DNA of 64,000 nucleotides, taken from positions 85,667 through 149,666 of the forward strand of contig NZ_FNZV01000010.1 of NCBI RefSeq assembly GCF_900109555.1. The letters are read 5' to 3'. The notes beneath the pieces were generated by a model. The model did no database searches. It was given only the letters and a program-made list of their open reading frames with translations, and was not told the origin of the DNA. Both the position numbers and the translations under genes were made by a program. Every line of letters starts with the position of its first letter. Position 1 is the stretch's first letter. The stretch is from Pacificibacter marinus (GTDB lineage Bacteria; Pseudomonadota; Alphaproteobacteria; Rhodobacterales; Rhodobacteraceae). Below are positions 9,420 to 17,855 of this stretch, one piece after another.

Positions 9420-10346
9420 ATGTCCTATCTTGATAATATCCGCACGTTTGTTCGTGTCTATGAATTGGGCAGTATGTCTGCAGCAGGGCGAGATTTGCGT
9501 ATTTCGCCAGCAGTTACATCTTCGCGCATTTCACAACTTGAAGATCATTTGAGTGTTCGCCTTTTTCAGCGCACAACACGCAGTCTAACACCAACAGAGC
9601 AGGGGCAGGCATTTTATCAAGGCGCATGCGAGGTGTTGGAATCTGTGGGGCGCGCAGAAGCTCAGGTTGTGAATATCACAGAGAATCCAAAGGGGTCTTT
9701 GTTTGTTGCGGCCCCTTTGGGTGTGGGGCGTCGATTGATTGCCCCACAGGTCCCCGCTTTTTTGGCCGCATATCCTGAAGTCAAAGTGAGGTTGCGCTTA
9801 ACCGATCGCAAGGTGGATCTGACGACTGAGGGCCTTGATCTGGCATTTTTCCTTGGCCAACCTGAGGATAGTAATCTACGAATTAGGAAAATTGCAGATG
9901 TTGAGCGCGTTTTGTGTGCTTCGCCTGATTACATTGCAAAGCGAGGCAACCCAAAGTCTGGTGATGCGCTGATTGCAGACAATCACGAATGTTTGAGCCT
10001 GCGTTTTCCTGGGGCCACAGAATTTCAATGGCCTTTGATAACAGCTAATGGGGCTAAAAAATATCGGATAGCAGGGCGTTACGAGTCCGACGATGGAGAT
10101 GTTTTAACAGATTGGGCTTTGGGCGGACATGGCATTGCTATGAAGCCGATTTTCGAAGTGTCTGAGTATATCGCCAAAGGATACTTGATACCGGTTGCTG
10201 TGCAAAACCCGCCGGAGTCAATTCAGATGGCTTGCTTATTTACTCATCGTAAAGGGCAAGATCCAAAAACCAGATTATTCATGGATTTTATGATTGACCG
10301 TATCAGCGCAGTTGTGCGCAGCAGCTCAACTACCGCGATAAGTTGA
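9420..10346 (+). CDS. LysR-family transcriptional regulator
   Basis: A 308-residue LysR-type regulator. The N-terminal winged HTH reads MSYLDNIRTFVRVYELGSMS through AVTSSRISQLEDHLSVRLFQRTTRSLTPTEQG, followed by the effector-binding domain from about residue 90. The ATG at 9420 gives the canonical LysR N-terminus; the frame extends upstream to 9183 but overlaps puuD there. It is divergent from puuD and convergent with uraH, overlapping the uraH 3' end by 21 bases. Context suggests control of urate catabolism, possibly with a purine intermediate as inducer; this is inferred. Confidence 0.9.
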   Translation: MSYLDNIRTFVRVYELGSMSAAGRDLRISPAVTSSRISQLEDHLSVRLFQRTTRSLTPTEQGQAFYQGACEVLESVGRAEAQVVNITENPKGSLFVAAPLGVGRRLIAPQVPAFLAAYPEVKVRLRLTDRKVDLTTEGLDLAFFLGQPEDSNLRIRKIADVERVLCASPDYIAKRGNPKSGDALIADNHECLSLRFPGATEFQWPLITANGAKKYRIAGRYESDDGDVLTDWALGGHGIAMKPIFEVSEYIAKGYLIPVAVQNPPESIQMACLFTHRKGQDPKTRLFMDFMIDRISAVVRSSSTTAIS

Positions 10347-10679
10347 GTACCCGAAAGGTGATAAAAGAAGCGGAACATGATAATGTGTGTCTAGTGACAT
10401 GCCGAACCTAATGGGGATCAGGTCAAGAAAGCGTGGATTTTCTGGCGGTATGCCTATTGCGTCAAGATAATCACCTGCATGAAAAAGCAGCTCATAAGTG
10501 CCAACCTCAAACGCATCCGTTGGTAAAATTTGCTCGTCTGTTCTGCCGTCTGCGTTTGTTTTAAGTGTTTTGATATGTGACCGTATGTCGCCATCTATTT
10601 GAAATAAATTGATTTTAATTCCCTCTGCAGGGCAACCGCGCGCTGTGTCTAAAACATGCGTCGTAAGATATCCGGCCAT
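10326..10679 (-). CDS. uraH: 5-hydroxyisourate hydrolase (transthyretin-like, UraH)
   Basis: A 117-residue HIU hydrolase, which converts 5-hydroxyisourate (the PuuD product) to OHCU. Family hallmarks are the N-terminal LTTHVLDTARGCPAEG with its catalytic His, the internal DTHYHVPLLLSPFGYSTY, and the C-terminal tetrapeptide YRGS that separates true HIU hydrolases from transthyretins. Length is typical. It is divergently transcribed from the puuE-uraD fusion across 150 bases and its 3' end overlaps that of the LysR gene. Confidence 0.95.
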   Translation of the reverse strand: MAGYLTTHVLDTARGCPAEGIKINLFQIDGDIRSHIKTLKTNADGRTDEQILPTDAFEVGTYELLFHAGDYLDAIGIPPENPRFLDLIPIRFGMSLDTHYHVPLLLSPFGYSTYRGS

Positions 10680-10783
10680 GGTGTGTCCTCTTGATATATT
10701 AAATACTTATAGACTGTTGACTTACATTGCAGCAAATCTTGGCTGTCTATATGCTCTTTCGCGTTTTTTTTGAAAAAGAAATC

Positions 10784-10801
10784 TATTATTTTGGAATAAT
10801 A
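10784..10801. promoter_or_regulatory. Perfect dyad TATTATT-TTGG-AATAATA upstream of puuE
   Basis: A perfect inverted repeat with 7-base arms and a 4-base spacer lies 29 bases before the puuE start in the uraH/puuE divergent region. Its place and symmetry suggest an operator, or overlap with the puuE -10 region. The binding protein is not known. Confidence 0.45.
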
Positions 10802-10829
10802 TTACCTAACTCCAAAAAGGAAACACACT

Positions 10830-12239
10830 GTGAAGCGCTACCCACGTGATATGACCGGATACGGAGCGACCCCCCCAGTGGCACATTGGCCAAATGGGGC
10901 AAAGATCGCTGTTCAAATTGTTTTGAATTACGAAGAAGGTGGGGAAAACAACATCCTGCATGGTGATGGGGCGTCGGAAGCGTTCCTATCCGAAATTACT
11001 GGCGCGCAACCTTGGCCAAATCAGCGTCATTGGAATATGGAGACGATCTATGAATATGGATCGCGCGCAGGTTTTTGGCGGGTTCACCGACTACTAAGCG
11101 ATCTTCCGGTGACTGTTTACGGTGTGGCGACAGCGCTTGCGCGCGCACCTGAACAAGTCAAAGCGATGCAACACTCAGGTTGGGAAATTGCCAGTCATGG
11201 TCTCAAATGGGTTGAACATAAAGATATGCCTGAAGACGAAGAGCGGGCACAGATTGCTCAAGCCATCCGTCTTCACACTGAGGTTACGGGTGAGCCTCCA
11301 CGCGGTTGGTATACAGGTCGATGCTCTAACAATACCGTGCGTTTGGCCACTGAAACGGGTCAGTTTACCTATGTCGCTGACAGCTATGCTGATGATTTAC
11401 CCTATTGGATGACGTTTGATGGGCGTGATCAGTTGATTGTCCCGTATACGATGGATTGCAATGATATGCGCTTTTCTATCCAAGCGGGTTTCACCAACGG
11501 CGATCAATTTGAAAGCTATCTAAAAGACAGTTTTGACATGCTCTATGAAGAGGGTGCGAATGGTGCATCTAAAATATTGTCGATTGGGCTGCATTGTCGT
11601 TTGATTGGGCGCCCTGGTCGCGCGGCTGCTTTGCGGCGTGTTATTGAGTATTTTAAATCTCACCAAGATGTATGGTTTGCAACGCGGCTGCAGATTGCTG
11701 AACACTGGGCGCAAGAGCATCCCGCAACAAAAAAAATACAACCGTCCACAATGGATCTCGACACATTTGTCTCAAACTTTGGCGGAATATTTGAACACAG
11801 CCCATGGATTGCAAAAAAAGCGCATGCGCTCGATCTTGGGCCGACCCATGATACAGCTCAAGGTATCCATCAGGCATTGGCGCGGGTGTTCCGCTCAGCA
11901 TCTGAGGTGCAGCGCTTAAGTGTTTTGACTGCCCACCCTGATTTGGCGGGTAAACTCGCAGCAGCTAAACGATTGACCGCTGACTCAACGGCCGAACAGG
12001 CCGCGGCTGGCTTGGATGCTTTGACTGATATTGAGCGCGCTCGCTTCACCGAGCTGAACAATGCCTATACGTCAAAGTTTGGCTTTCCCTTTATTATTGC
12101 AGTACGCGATCACACAAAATCATCAATTCTGGCGGCTTTTCAGCGCCGCTTAGATCACCCGCGTGATGTTGAATTTGCAGAAGCTTGCAAGCAAGTTGAG
12201 CGGATTGCTGAATTGCGACTGATCGAAAAAATGACCTGA
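10830..12239 (+). CDS. puuE: Fusion of allantoinase PuuE and OHCU decarboxylase UraD
   Basis: A 469-residue bifunctional protein. Residues 1 to about 305 are a PuuE-type allantoinase of the polysaccharide-deacetylase fold (MKRYPRDMTGYGATPPVAHW; EIASHGLKWVEH; GWYTGRCSNNTVRL). From about 310 to the end it is OHCU decarboxylase (HPDLAGKLAAAKRL and YTSKFGFPFIIAVRDH). OHCU is the UraH product and S-allantoin is the PuuE substrate, so the fusion joins consecutive reactions. AAAAAGGAAAC precedes the GTG start. The stop shares TGATG with allA. Confidence 0.92.
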   Translation: MKRYPRDMTGYGATPPVAHWPNGAKIAVQIVLNYEEGGENNILHGDGASEAFLSEITGAQPWPNQRHWNMETIYEYGSRAGFWRVHRLLSDLPVTVYGVATALARAPEQVKAMQHSGWEIASHGLKWVEHKDMPEDEERAQIAQAIRLHTEVTGEPPRGWYTGRCSNNTVRLATETGQFTYVADSYADDLPYWMTFDGRDQLIVPYTMDCNDMRFSIQAGFTNGDQFESYLKDSFDMLYEEGANGASKILSIGLHCRLIGRPGRAAALRRVIEYFKSHQDVWFATRLQIAEHWAQEHPATKKIQPSTMDLDTFVSNFGGIFEHSPWIAKKAHALDLGPTHDTAQGIHQALARVFRSASEVQRLSVLTAHPDLAGKLAAAKRLTADSTAEQAAAGLDALTDIERARFTELNNAYTSKFGFPFIIAVRDHTKSSILAAFQRRLDHPRDVEFAEACKQVERIAELRLIEKMT

Positions 12240-12745
12240 TGAGCCAAAATATTTACATTGAGCCGCTGACTGCGGCAGCCTTTGCGCCATACGGTGATGT
12301 CTTAGATACATCCGGCGCGCCGGACAAAATGATCAATCAAGGGATGTGCGAGCGTTACCACCACCGAGCGACCATCGACATCGTCAACGGTGCGGCAGGC
12401 ATCAGCATTTTCAAAGCAACGCCGCGCAGTTTTCCGATTTATTTGGATATGATGGAGCGTCATCCCGAAGGAACACAAGCATTCTTGCCGATGAATTTTG
12501 ATGCATTCGTTGTGATTGTTGCACCTGATGTAAATGGTGCTCCAGGGGTGCCAAGGGCGTTCTTGACCGCAGCAGGCCAAGGGGTAAGCTACAATCGTGG
12601 CACTTGGCACGGTGTTCTTACGCCGCTTCATGCTCCTGGGCTGTTCGCAGTTGTTGACCGGATCGGTGAGGGGCCAAATTTGGAGGAGCACTGGTTCGAG
12701 ACGCCGTTTATCATCAAGACCAAGCACGAATACACCAGCAATTAA
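12239..12745 (+). CDS. allA: Ureidoglycolate lyase
   Basis: A 168-residue AllA-family (ureidoglycolate lyase) cupin. It starts MSQNIYIEPLTAAAFAPYGDVLD, with the motifs ERYHHRATID, RHPEGTQAFLPM and NRGTWHGVLTPLHAPGLFAVVDRIGEG, as in AllA. It splits ureidoglycolate to glyoxylate and urea. It is translationally coupled to the puuE-uraD fusion. The enzyme that would form ureidoglycolate (allantoicase) is not in the window, so the pathway as seen here has a gap unless that gene lies elsewhere. Confidence 0.93.
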   Translation: MSQNIYIEPLTAAAFAPYGDVLDTSGAPDKMINQGMCERYHHRATIDIVNGAAGISIFKATPRSFPIYLDMMERHPEGTQAFLPMNFDAFVVIVAPDVNGAPGVPRAFLTAAGQGVSYNRGTWHGVLTPLHAPGLFAVVDRIGEGPNLEEHWFETPFIIKTKHEYTSN

Positions 12746-12782
12746 GACTGGTTGATTTTTCCAACGATAGGGACCTAACACA

Positions 12783-14213
12783 ATGTCAAAGACTTCGATC
12801 GGGACGCCGGAACAACTCCGCGATCCTAATTTCACACCGGCACTTCACCGTGCTATTCCTTTGGGCATCCAGCATGTTTTGGCGATGTTCGTATCTAACG
12901 TTACACCTGCCATTATTATTGCTGGCGCTGCAGGGTTTGGGTTTGGATCTGATGCTGGGGCGCAAGGGTTCCCTGATATGACGTATCTTATTCAGATGTC
13001 GATGTTGTTTGCGGGGATCGCTACGCTATTTCAAACAATCGGTATGGGCCCTGTCGGCGCGCGTCTGCCAATCGTTCAAGGAACGTCCTTCGCGTTTATT
13101 CCGATTATGATTCCGTTAGTTGCTGGCAAGGGCGTTGAAGCACTTCCCGCACTTTTCGGAGGTGTCGTCATTGGCGGCTTGTTCCATATGTTGTTGGGGA
13201 CTGTAATTGGTAAAATTCGTTTCGCCTTGCCTCCATTGGTAACGGGGCTCGTGGTGACGATGATCGGTTTGGCATTGGTGAAAGTTGGCATTCAATATGC
13301 CGCTGGTGGGGTTCCTGCGATCAATAGCCCAGAATATGGTTCGCTTTTGAACTGGTCTGCAGCTTTGGTTGTGGTCTTTGTTACATTAGCATTGAAGTTT
13401 TATGCTCGCGGGATGTTGGCAGTGTCTGCTGTAGTGATTGGCATTATTGTTGGGTATTTCTATGCGATGATCATGGGCATGGTTACTCTTGATGGTATAG
13501 CCACAAGTTGGAGTCGCGCGGCGGTTTTCCAAATGCCCATGCCTTTTAAGTATGGCTTTGAAATGAGTTTTGCTGCGATTGTTGGGTTTTGTCTGATGGC
13601 GTTTGTTTCTGCTGTTGAAACAGTAGGGGATGTATCTGGTATCACCAAAGGTGGTGCTGGTCGTGAGGCTACAGATAAAGAAATTCAAGGCGCGACCTAT
13701 GCGGATGGTGCTGGAACGGCAATTGCCGGTGTCTTTGGTGGCTTTCCAAATACATCTTTTAGTCAGAATGTTGGTCTTATCGCGATGACTGGCGTTATGT
13801 CACGCCATGTTGTGACTATCGGTGCAATCTTCTTGATTATTTGTGGGCTTATCCCAAAGGTTGGTGCCGTTATTCGTACTGTTCCGATCGAAGTGTTGGG
13901 CGGCGGAGTGATCGTGATGTTTGGTATGGTTGTGGCCGCAGGTATTTCAATGTTGTCGGATGTAAAGTGGAACCGTCGTAACATGGTGATCTTTGCAATA
14001 GCCTTGTCGGTTGGCCTTGGATTGCAATTGGAACCGAAAGCAGTTCAATATTTGCCAGACACATTGCGCGTCTTGATGACATCCGGTCTTTTGCCTGCTG
14101 CTGTGATTGCTATCGTTTTGAATCTGATCTTGCCAGAAGATTTGTCTGACGAAGCGACTGAGGAAGTCTCTGGCGGTCTATCCGGGCATGGCGATGGCTC
14201 GCTCAAAAGTTAA
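12783..14213 (+). CDS. Nucleobase:cation symporter-2 family permease (urate/xanthine type)
   Basis: A 476-residue protein with 12-14 hydrophobic segments, of the NAT/NCS2 family. The family signature appears as QNVGLIAMTG (within FSQNVGLIAMTGVMSRHVV), close to the motif of urate/xanthine transporters such as UapA. The LPIVQGTSFAFIPIMI block is also conserved. It lies 37 bases after allA and is followed by a hairpin terminator, so it ends the puuE-uraD/allA/permease operon. Substrate (urate or xanthine) is inferred from context and the signature. Confidence 0.92.
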   Translation: MSKTSIGTPEQLRDPNFTPALHRAIPLGIQHVLAMFVSNVTPAIIIAGAAGFGFGSDAGAQGFPDMTYLIQMSMLFAGIATLFQTIGMGPVGARLPIVQGTSFAFIPIMIPLVAGKGVEALPALFGGVVIGGLFHMLLGTVIGKIRFALPPLVTGLVVTMIGLALVKVGIQYAAGGVPAINSPEYGSLLNWSAALVVVFVTLALKFYARGMLAVSAVVIGIIVGYFYAMIMGMVTLDGIATSWSRAAVFQMPMPFKYGFEMSFAAIVGFCLMAFVSAVETVGDVSGITKGGAGREATDKEIQGATYADGAGTAIAGVFGGFPNTSFSQNVGLIAMTGVMSRHVVTIGAIFLIICGLIPKVGAVIRTVPIEVLGGGVIVMFGMVVAAGISMLSDVKWNRRNMVIFAIALSVGLGLQLEPKAVQYLPDTLRVLMTSGLLPAAVIAIVLNLILPEDLSDEATEEVSGGLSGHGDGSLKS

Positions 14214-14232
14214 AATAAACATTTGAAAACTG

Positions 14233-14263
14233 AAAAGGCCTCGCTTAATAGCGGGCCTTTTCG
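14233..14263 (+). terminator. Rho-independent terminator after the purine permease
   Basis: AAAAGGCC-T-CGC, loop TTAATA, then GCGGGCCTTTT form a stem of about 11 pairs with one bulged base and a short 3' T-run, 20 bases after the permease stop. Confidence 0.8.
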
Positions 14264-14406
14264 TGATCATATTATAGTTTGGATCATTGGTTGTAGATGT
14301 AGGAAATGTGTTTCTAGTCCTAGCTTTCACGTTAGATATTAAAGGAATGAAAAGATTTTTGCGACGAACAAGGGTTTTCACCTAGTTTGATCGCAGCTTT
14401 GTATGA

Positions 14407-14589
14407 GCGGCCAATAGCCTACTGTGTCGCGTGAAATCCGGTCTGGGTCAGGTGCTTAAAGATTGGGCGATGGCTTTGAACGCGCGCACCAGCCATAAAA
14501 AGGCGGTGGTGGCGCTGGCCAGAAAAATTGCCTTGATCATGCACGCTATTTGGAAAGATGGCGCCAAATTTGAAGCAAAGGAGGTCTAA
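14407..14589 (+). pseudogene. IS110-family transposase, C-terminal remnant
   Basis: The frame is open from 14407 to the TAA at 14587-14589 and encodes a tail containing LKDWAMALNARTSHKKAVV and ALARKIALIMHAIWKDGAKF. This is the conserved C-terminal helix-rich end of IS110/IS116/IS902 transposases. The DEDD catalytic domain and the start are missing, so it is a dead fragment left by deletion or insertion. It lies directly upstream of the IS3 fragment. Confidence 0.75.
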
Positions 14590-14832
14590 AACTAAAAGCA
14601 AGCCGTAATATACGTGCCCTCAAAAGTTGTCGTACCGGCCACAGCAGCAGGCAATCGATAAACCCCGAGCGATCTACTGTACGAGCATTATGCACCGCGA
14701 ATATCACCTTCGGGACGTCAACAACTTGGATGTTGAGATGAAGCACCAAATGAGATGACTTCGAAAAAACTTTCTGGTGGCCGATACAAGCGACAATATC
14801 AACGAGCGTAGACGATCAATTAAAGAGCCCAT

Positions 14833-15455
14833 ATCTGGACGCGTGAAGGCTGGCTCTATCTGGTTGTGATCTTGGGCCTTCATTCTCGGCGCGTCATTGG
14901 TTGGGTCTCTCTCGGGATCATGCTACGCATAACCCTGCCGTGCCAATGGTCAGCAATCGGATGAAGCGTGATCTTGTGATCAAGGCACTCAACGATGGCG
15001 ATTGCATTCCGCTCACCGGCAAAGGGCATCATACCGGTCGTGGCAGTCAATATTACTCATACGACTATCAGAATGTCTTGCGCCAACATGGGGCTCAGCT
15101 CATCCATGAGCGGCAAGGGAAATCGCTATGACAACGTTGCTGTTGAGATGTTCTTCAAAACCATCAAGGCGGAGCTGATCTGGCGGGATACATGGAAGGC
15201 TGAGATGGCCATCTTCTCCTCTCATAGCGCTGGTCAGCGGAATACATCAATGGATTTTATAATCCGCGCCGCCGCTATTTAGCACTGGGCTGGAAAAGCC
15301 CAGTCGCTTTCGAAAAGGAAGGTGGCTTAAACGAGCTACTTGGGGCGACACTAAAGCGCGACAGGCCCATTACGCTCTCGGATCCCAAGACGACGCATTA
15401 TTGGACACAGAACAATCTCAAAAGGCGGCATGAACACAATCCTGATGCCCCTTAG
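14833..15455 (+). pseudogene. Degraded IS3-family transposase (OrfB, rve integrase domain)
   Basis: Pieces of one IS3 OrfB appear in successive frames: IWTREGWLYLVVILGLHSRR (14833 on), then SNRMKRDLVIKALN and TGRGSQYYSYDYQ (about 14950-15085), then SMSGKGNRYDNVAVEMFFK (about 15100), then EYINGFYNPRRRYLALGWKS to the stop at 15455. At least three frameshifts are needed to join them. The first catalytic Asp is not recognisable, and the second, normally HTDRGSQY, is Gly here. The final Glu (VAVEMFFKTIKAEL) remains. The element is inactive, and sequence from 14590 to 14832 is too decayed to assign. Confidence 0.82.
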
Positions 15456-15527
15456 CTAAGCCGCTAAACTGTTCTAAAAAACAGGTTCACTTCATTACAT
15501 CTTTTTTATAAGGCGCAGTCATTGACT

Positions 15528-17855
15528 TTAATTTAATATATTTTCAAAAAGAGTGCGAGATGATTGGCTGTATTTTAGAAGTTCTTGCGCTTTTGAGATA
15601 GTAATTTCTTCTGAAATTTCACTTGGCTTTGCGCCTTTTATGAGGTCAGCAAGTGACGCGAGACTTTTATCCGTTGATGAGGAAAGCGCATCCCAGTTTT
15701 CCGAAATTAAATTCGCATTATTGGCGGCCTCAAGCTGGCTTGCTAGTTGAAACTCTTTTGCAGATTTCTGGGGCATATTTAGGTCTAAATAGATTTCGGC
15801 ACGAATTCTGGCTACCTCGGGTTGGTCTATTATATTGATAAGATAACTAAGAGCCTCATTGTCACGCCGCTGCGATCGTGCAATTTTTCCTAAAATTACG
15901 CGCGTTTGATCATCAAGATCTCCCTCAATGTTTAAAAATTTTAAAGCAAGGTCTGAAAACCCAATATGCATCATGCGATCAGCTATTTGAATTTTTGAAC
16001 TATCAGTTAACTGTTTATTTGCATTTGTTTCTAGCAAGAATACAGCTTCCTTGGCGAACGCAATATCGGCGAATGATGATACGATTTCAACTGCCGCCTC
16101 ATTGGTCAATTCTTTCTGCACAGCCGGAGGTAAAAGTGACATTGTATTTTTGTGCGCAAGTGTAGCGAGAGCGCGGTCTGGGTTTGCAGAGTAAATCTGA
16201 GCTGTAATGGATGCGCGAGTGAGGGCCTCTTCAAGAGGTGATCCGCGATGCTCAATAGCTAGAATTGCCGCAAGCTCTGCGGTCTCTGGATCAATTTTCA
16301 TATTTTGGGCAGCGCGAATTTCGATCGCACGTATGAGGGCATCAGCAGAAACAGTACCATCTTGACTGGATATTACGTCTAATATTTCAACTGCTTCATT
16401 GATATTCCCATCAAAGAGTCGCATTTCTGCAGTAAGTAATTCATATGCATCTCCATGTATACCTTCAGCTCGTGAGACCGCATGTTGAATCAATTTCGCG
16501 GTTTGGATTGCATTTGCTGATAGGAACCTCTCAGAAAGCCTTGGCCCCAGATGTTGTCTTAAATGCAATGGTAGGCTTGAAAAATATGCTGCGACTTCAA
16601 GATTATCATGATCTCGTTGGGGTTTAAATTTCTGTTGTGACATAGCCGCAAAGAAACCAGTGGCACCTGAGCAATTAGCATATTGGGCCAATAAATCTGG
16701 CCTGTCACTATATCCGTCATCCATCACATCCGCTATGAGTCTGAATAATTCGGCATGTTTGACAAAAACTCCAAACTCGTCGAGCACAGATTTGGCTTCT
16801 GCTCCAAATGAAAGATAGAGGTAATACTTGGCCAGGTTTTCAACCCCTTCCACAATTGGTTGGTCGAACTCGCCGATAGCCTGACTGCGAAAATCAGATA
16901 AAATAACCCCGTCGCTCGGTGGTTCGCCCCATTTTTCAATGGCGAGCAAGTTTGTAGGTGGACATGATTCCGCTTCAATACTGTTATCATGTGATGAATT
17001 TGTGCGGTCTCTATCTACAGAGGTTTGCACGCGTATATGTGTAGTGTCGTAGACTTCAACGTCATGTGGAGCCCTTGGAGATATGGGTTCTATATTTGGC
17101 GTTCTAGCAGTTGTTGGCAGTTTTGCTGCCTCAATGACCTGCTCCGTATCTGGAAGGTCAGCCTGTAGTAATCCTTGAGAAACTGCACGCCCAATTTGAC
17201 TAAAGAGCGCTTCTTCCATTTCCAAGACACGGAAATTTGGCTCATTTAAGGGATCGATCAGAGGAGAGAAATATACGTTTTCCGCAAGCTCTTGAGCAGG
17301 TAGATTCATCATATTAGGAAGCAAGGGCGGTATGCTATCAATTATGGACAGATTGGTGGCTTTTGAGGGTGAACTTTCCTCAGATGGTTGGCCATTCTCC
17401 ATCGCGTCGCTCGCATTCACTGTAATAGTATCTGGTTGTTCAAATTGGATATCTTTTTTCATTGGTGAGAAGGGGATCTCAAATTTTGAATTTTCCGAAG
17501 GAATTCCATCTTTTATATCAATGACAAGCCGGCCTGCTCGTAGCTCAAATGCATCAAGATGCAGTTCAGTTTGAGTGTATATTTTCAAACCACCATCTGA
17601 AAATGCTTCCAATTTTAAGATACGTTTTTTGGGAATAAAATCAAATACTTGATCTATACTGTATGTAATGTCCTTAGAAGATGTACTGAGGGCATACCCC
17701 CCCTCAAACTTCCCAATGTCCCATTTGGTTTCTTCTGGAAACTGCAAAACTAAGCGTGAAAAGTCAGCGTGTTCGCCAGAGATTACGTTGATGGTGGCGG
17801 CGCTCAGAAGTGTGGGAAGCAAGGATAATACAATAAATAGGAAAGTAAGTATCAT
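15528..17855 (-). CDS. Exported TPR-like protein of unknown function, coupled to motA
   Basis: A 775-residue protein I cannot assign to a named family. It begins with a signal peptide (MILTFLFIVLSLLPTLLSAA). Residues 25-130 form a beta-rich, AMIN-like stretch (SRLVLQFPEETKWDIGKFEGG; AGRLVIDIKDG). An acidic, Pro/Ser-rich linker follows, then from about 310 to 775 a run of amphipathic helices resembling TPR/SEL1 repeats. The mature part has only two cysteines (SCPPTN and NCSGATG). The ATG overlaps the motA stop (ATGA), so translation is coupled to the stator gene. A periplasmic, stator-associated role comparable to rhizobial MotC is an inference from layout, not homology. Confidence 0.85.
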   Translation of the reverse strand: MILTFLFIVLSLLPTLLSAATINVISGEHADFSRLVLQFPEETKWDIGKFEGGYALSTSSKDITYSIDQVFDFIPKKRILKLEAFSDGGLKIYTQTELHLDAFELRAGRLVIDIKDGIPSENSKFEIPFSPMKKDIQFEQPDTITVNASDAMENGQPSEESSPSKATNLSIIDSIPPLLPNMMNLPAQELAENVYFSPLIDPLNEPNFRVLEMEEALFSQIGRAVSQGLLQADLPDTEQVIEAAKLPTTARTPNIEPISPRAPHDVEVYDTTHIRVQTSVDRDRTNSSHDNSIEAESCPPTNLLAIEKWGEPPSDGVILSDFRSQAIGEFDQPIVEGVENLAKYYLYLSFGAEAKSVLDEFGVFVKHAELFRLIADVMDDGYSDRPDLLAQYANCSGATGFFAAMSQQKFKPQRDHDNLEVAAYFSSLPLHLRQHLGPRLSERFLSANAIQTAKLIQHAVSRAEGIHGDAYELLTAEMRLFDGNINEAVEILDVISSQDGTVSADALIRAIEIRAAQNMKIDPETAELAAILAIEHRGSPLEEALTRASITAQIYSANPDRALATLAHKNTMSLLPPAVQKELTNEAAVEIVSSFADIAFAKEAVFLLETNANKQLTDSSKIQIADRMMHIGFSDLALKFLNIEGDLDDQTRVILGKIARSQRRDNEALSYLINIIDQPEVARIRAEIYLDLNMPQKSAKEFQLASQLEAANNANLISENWDALSSSTDKSLASLADLIKGAKPSEISEEITISKAQELLKYSQSSRTLFENILN

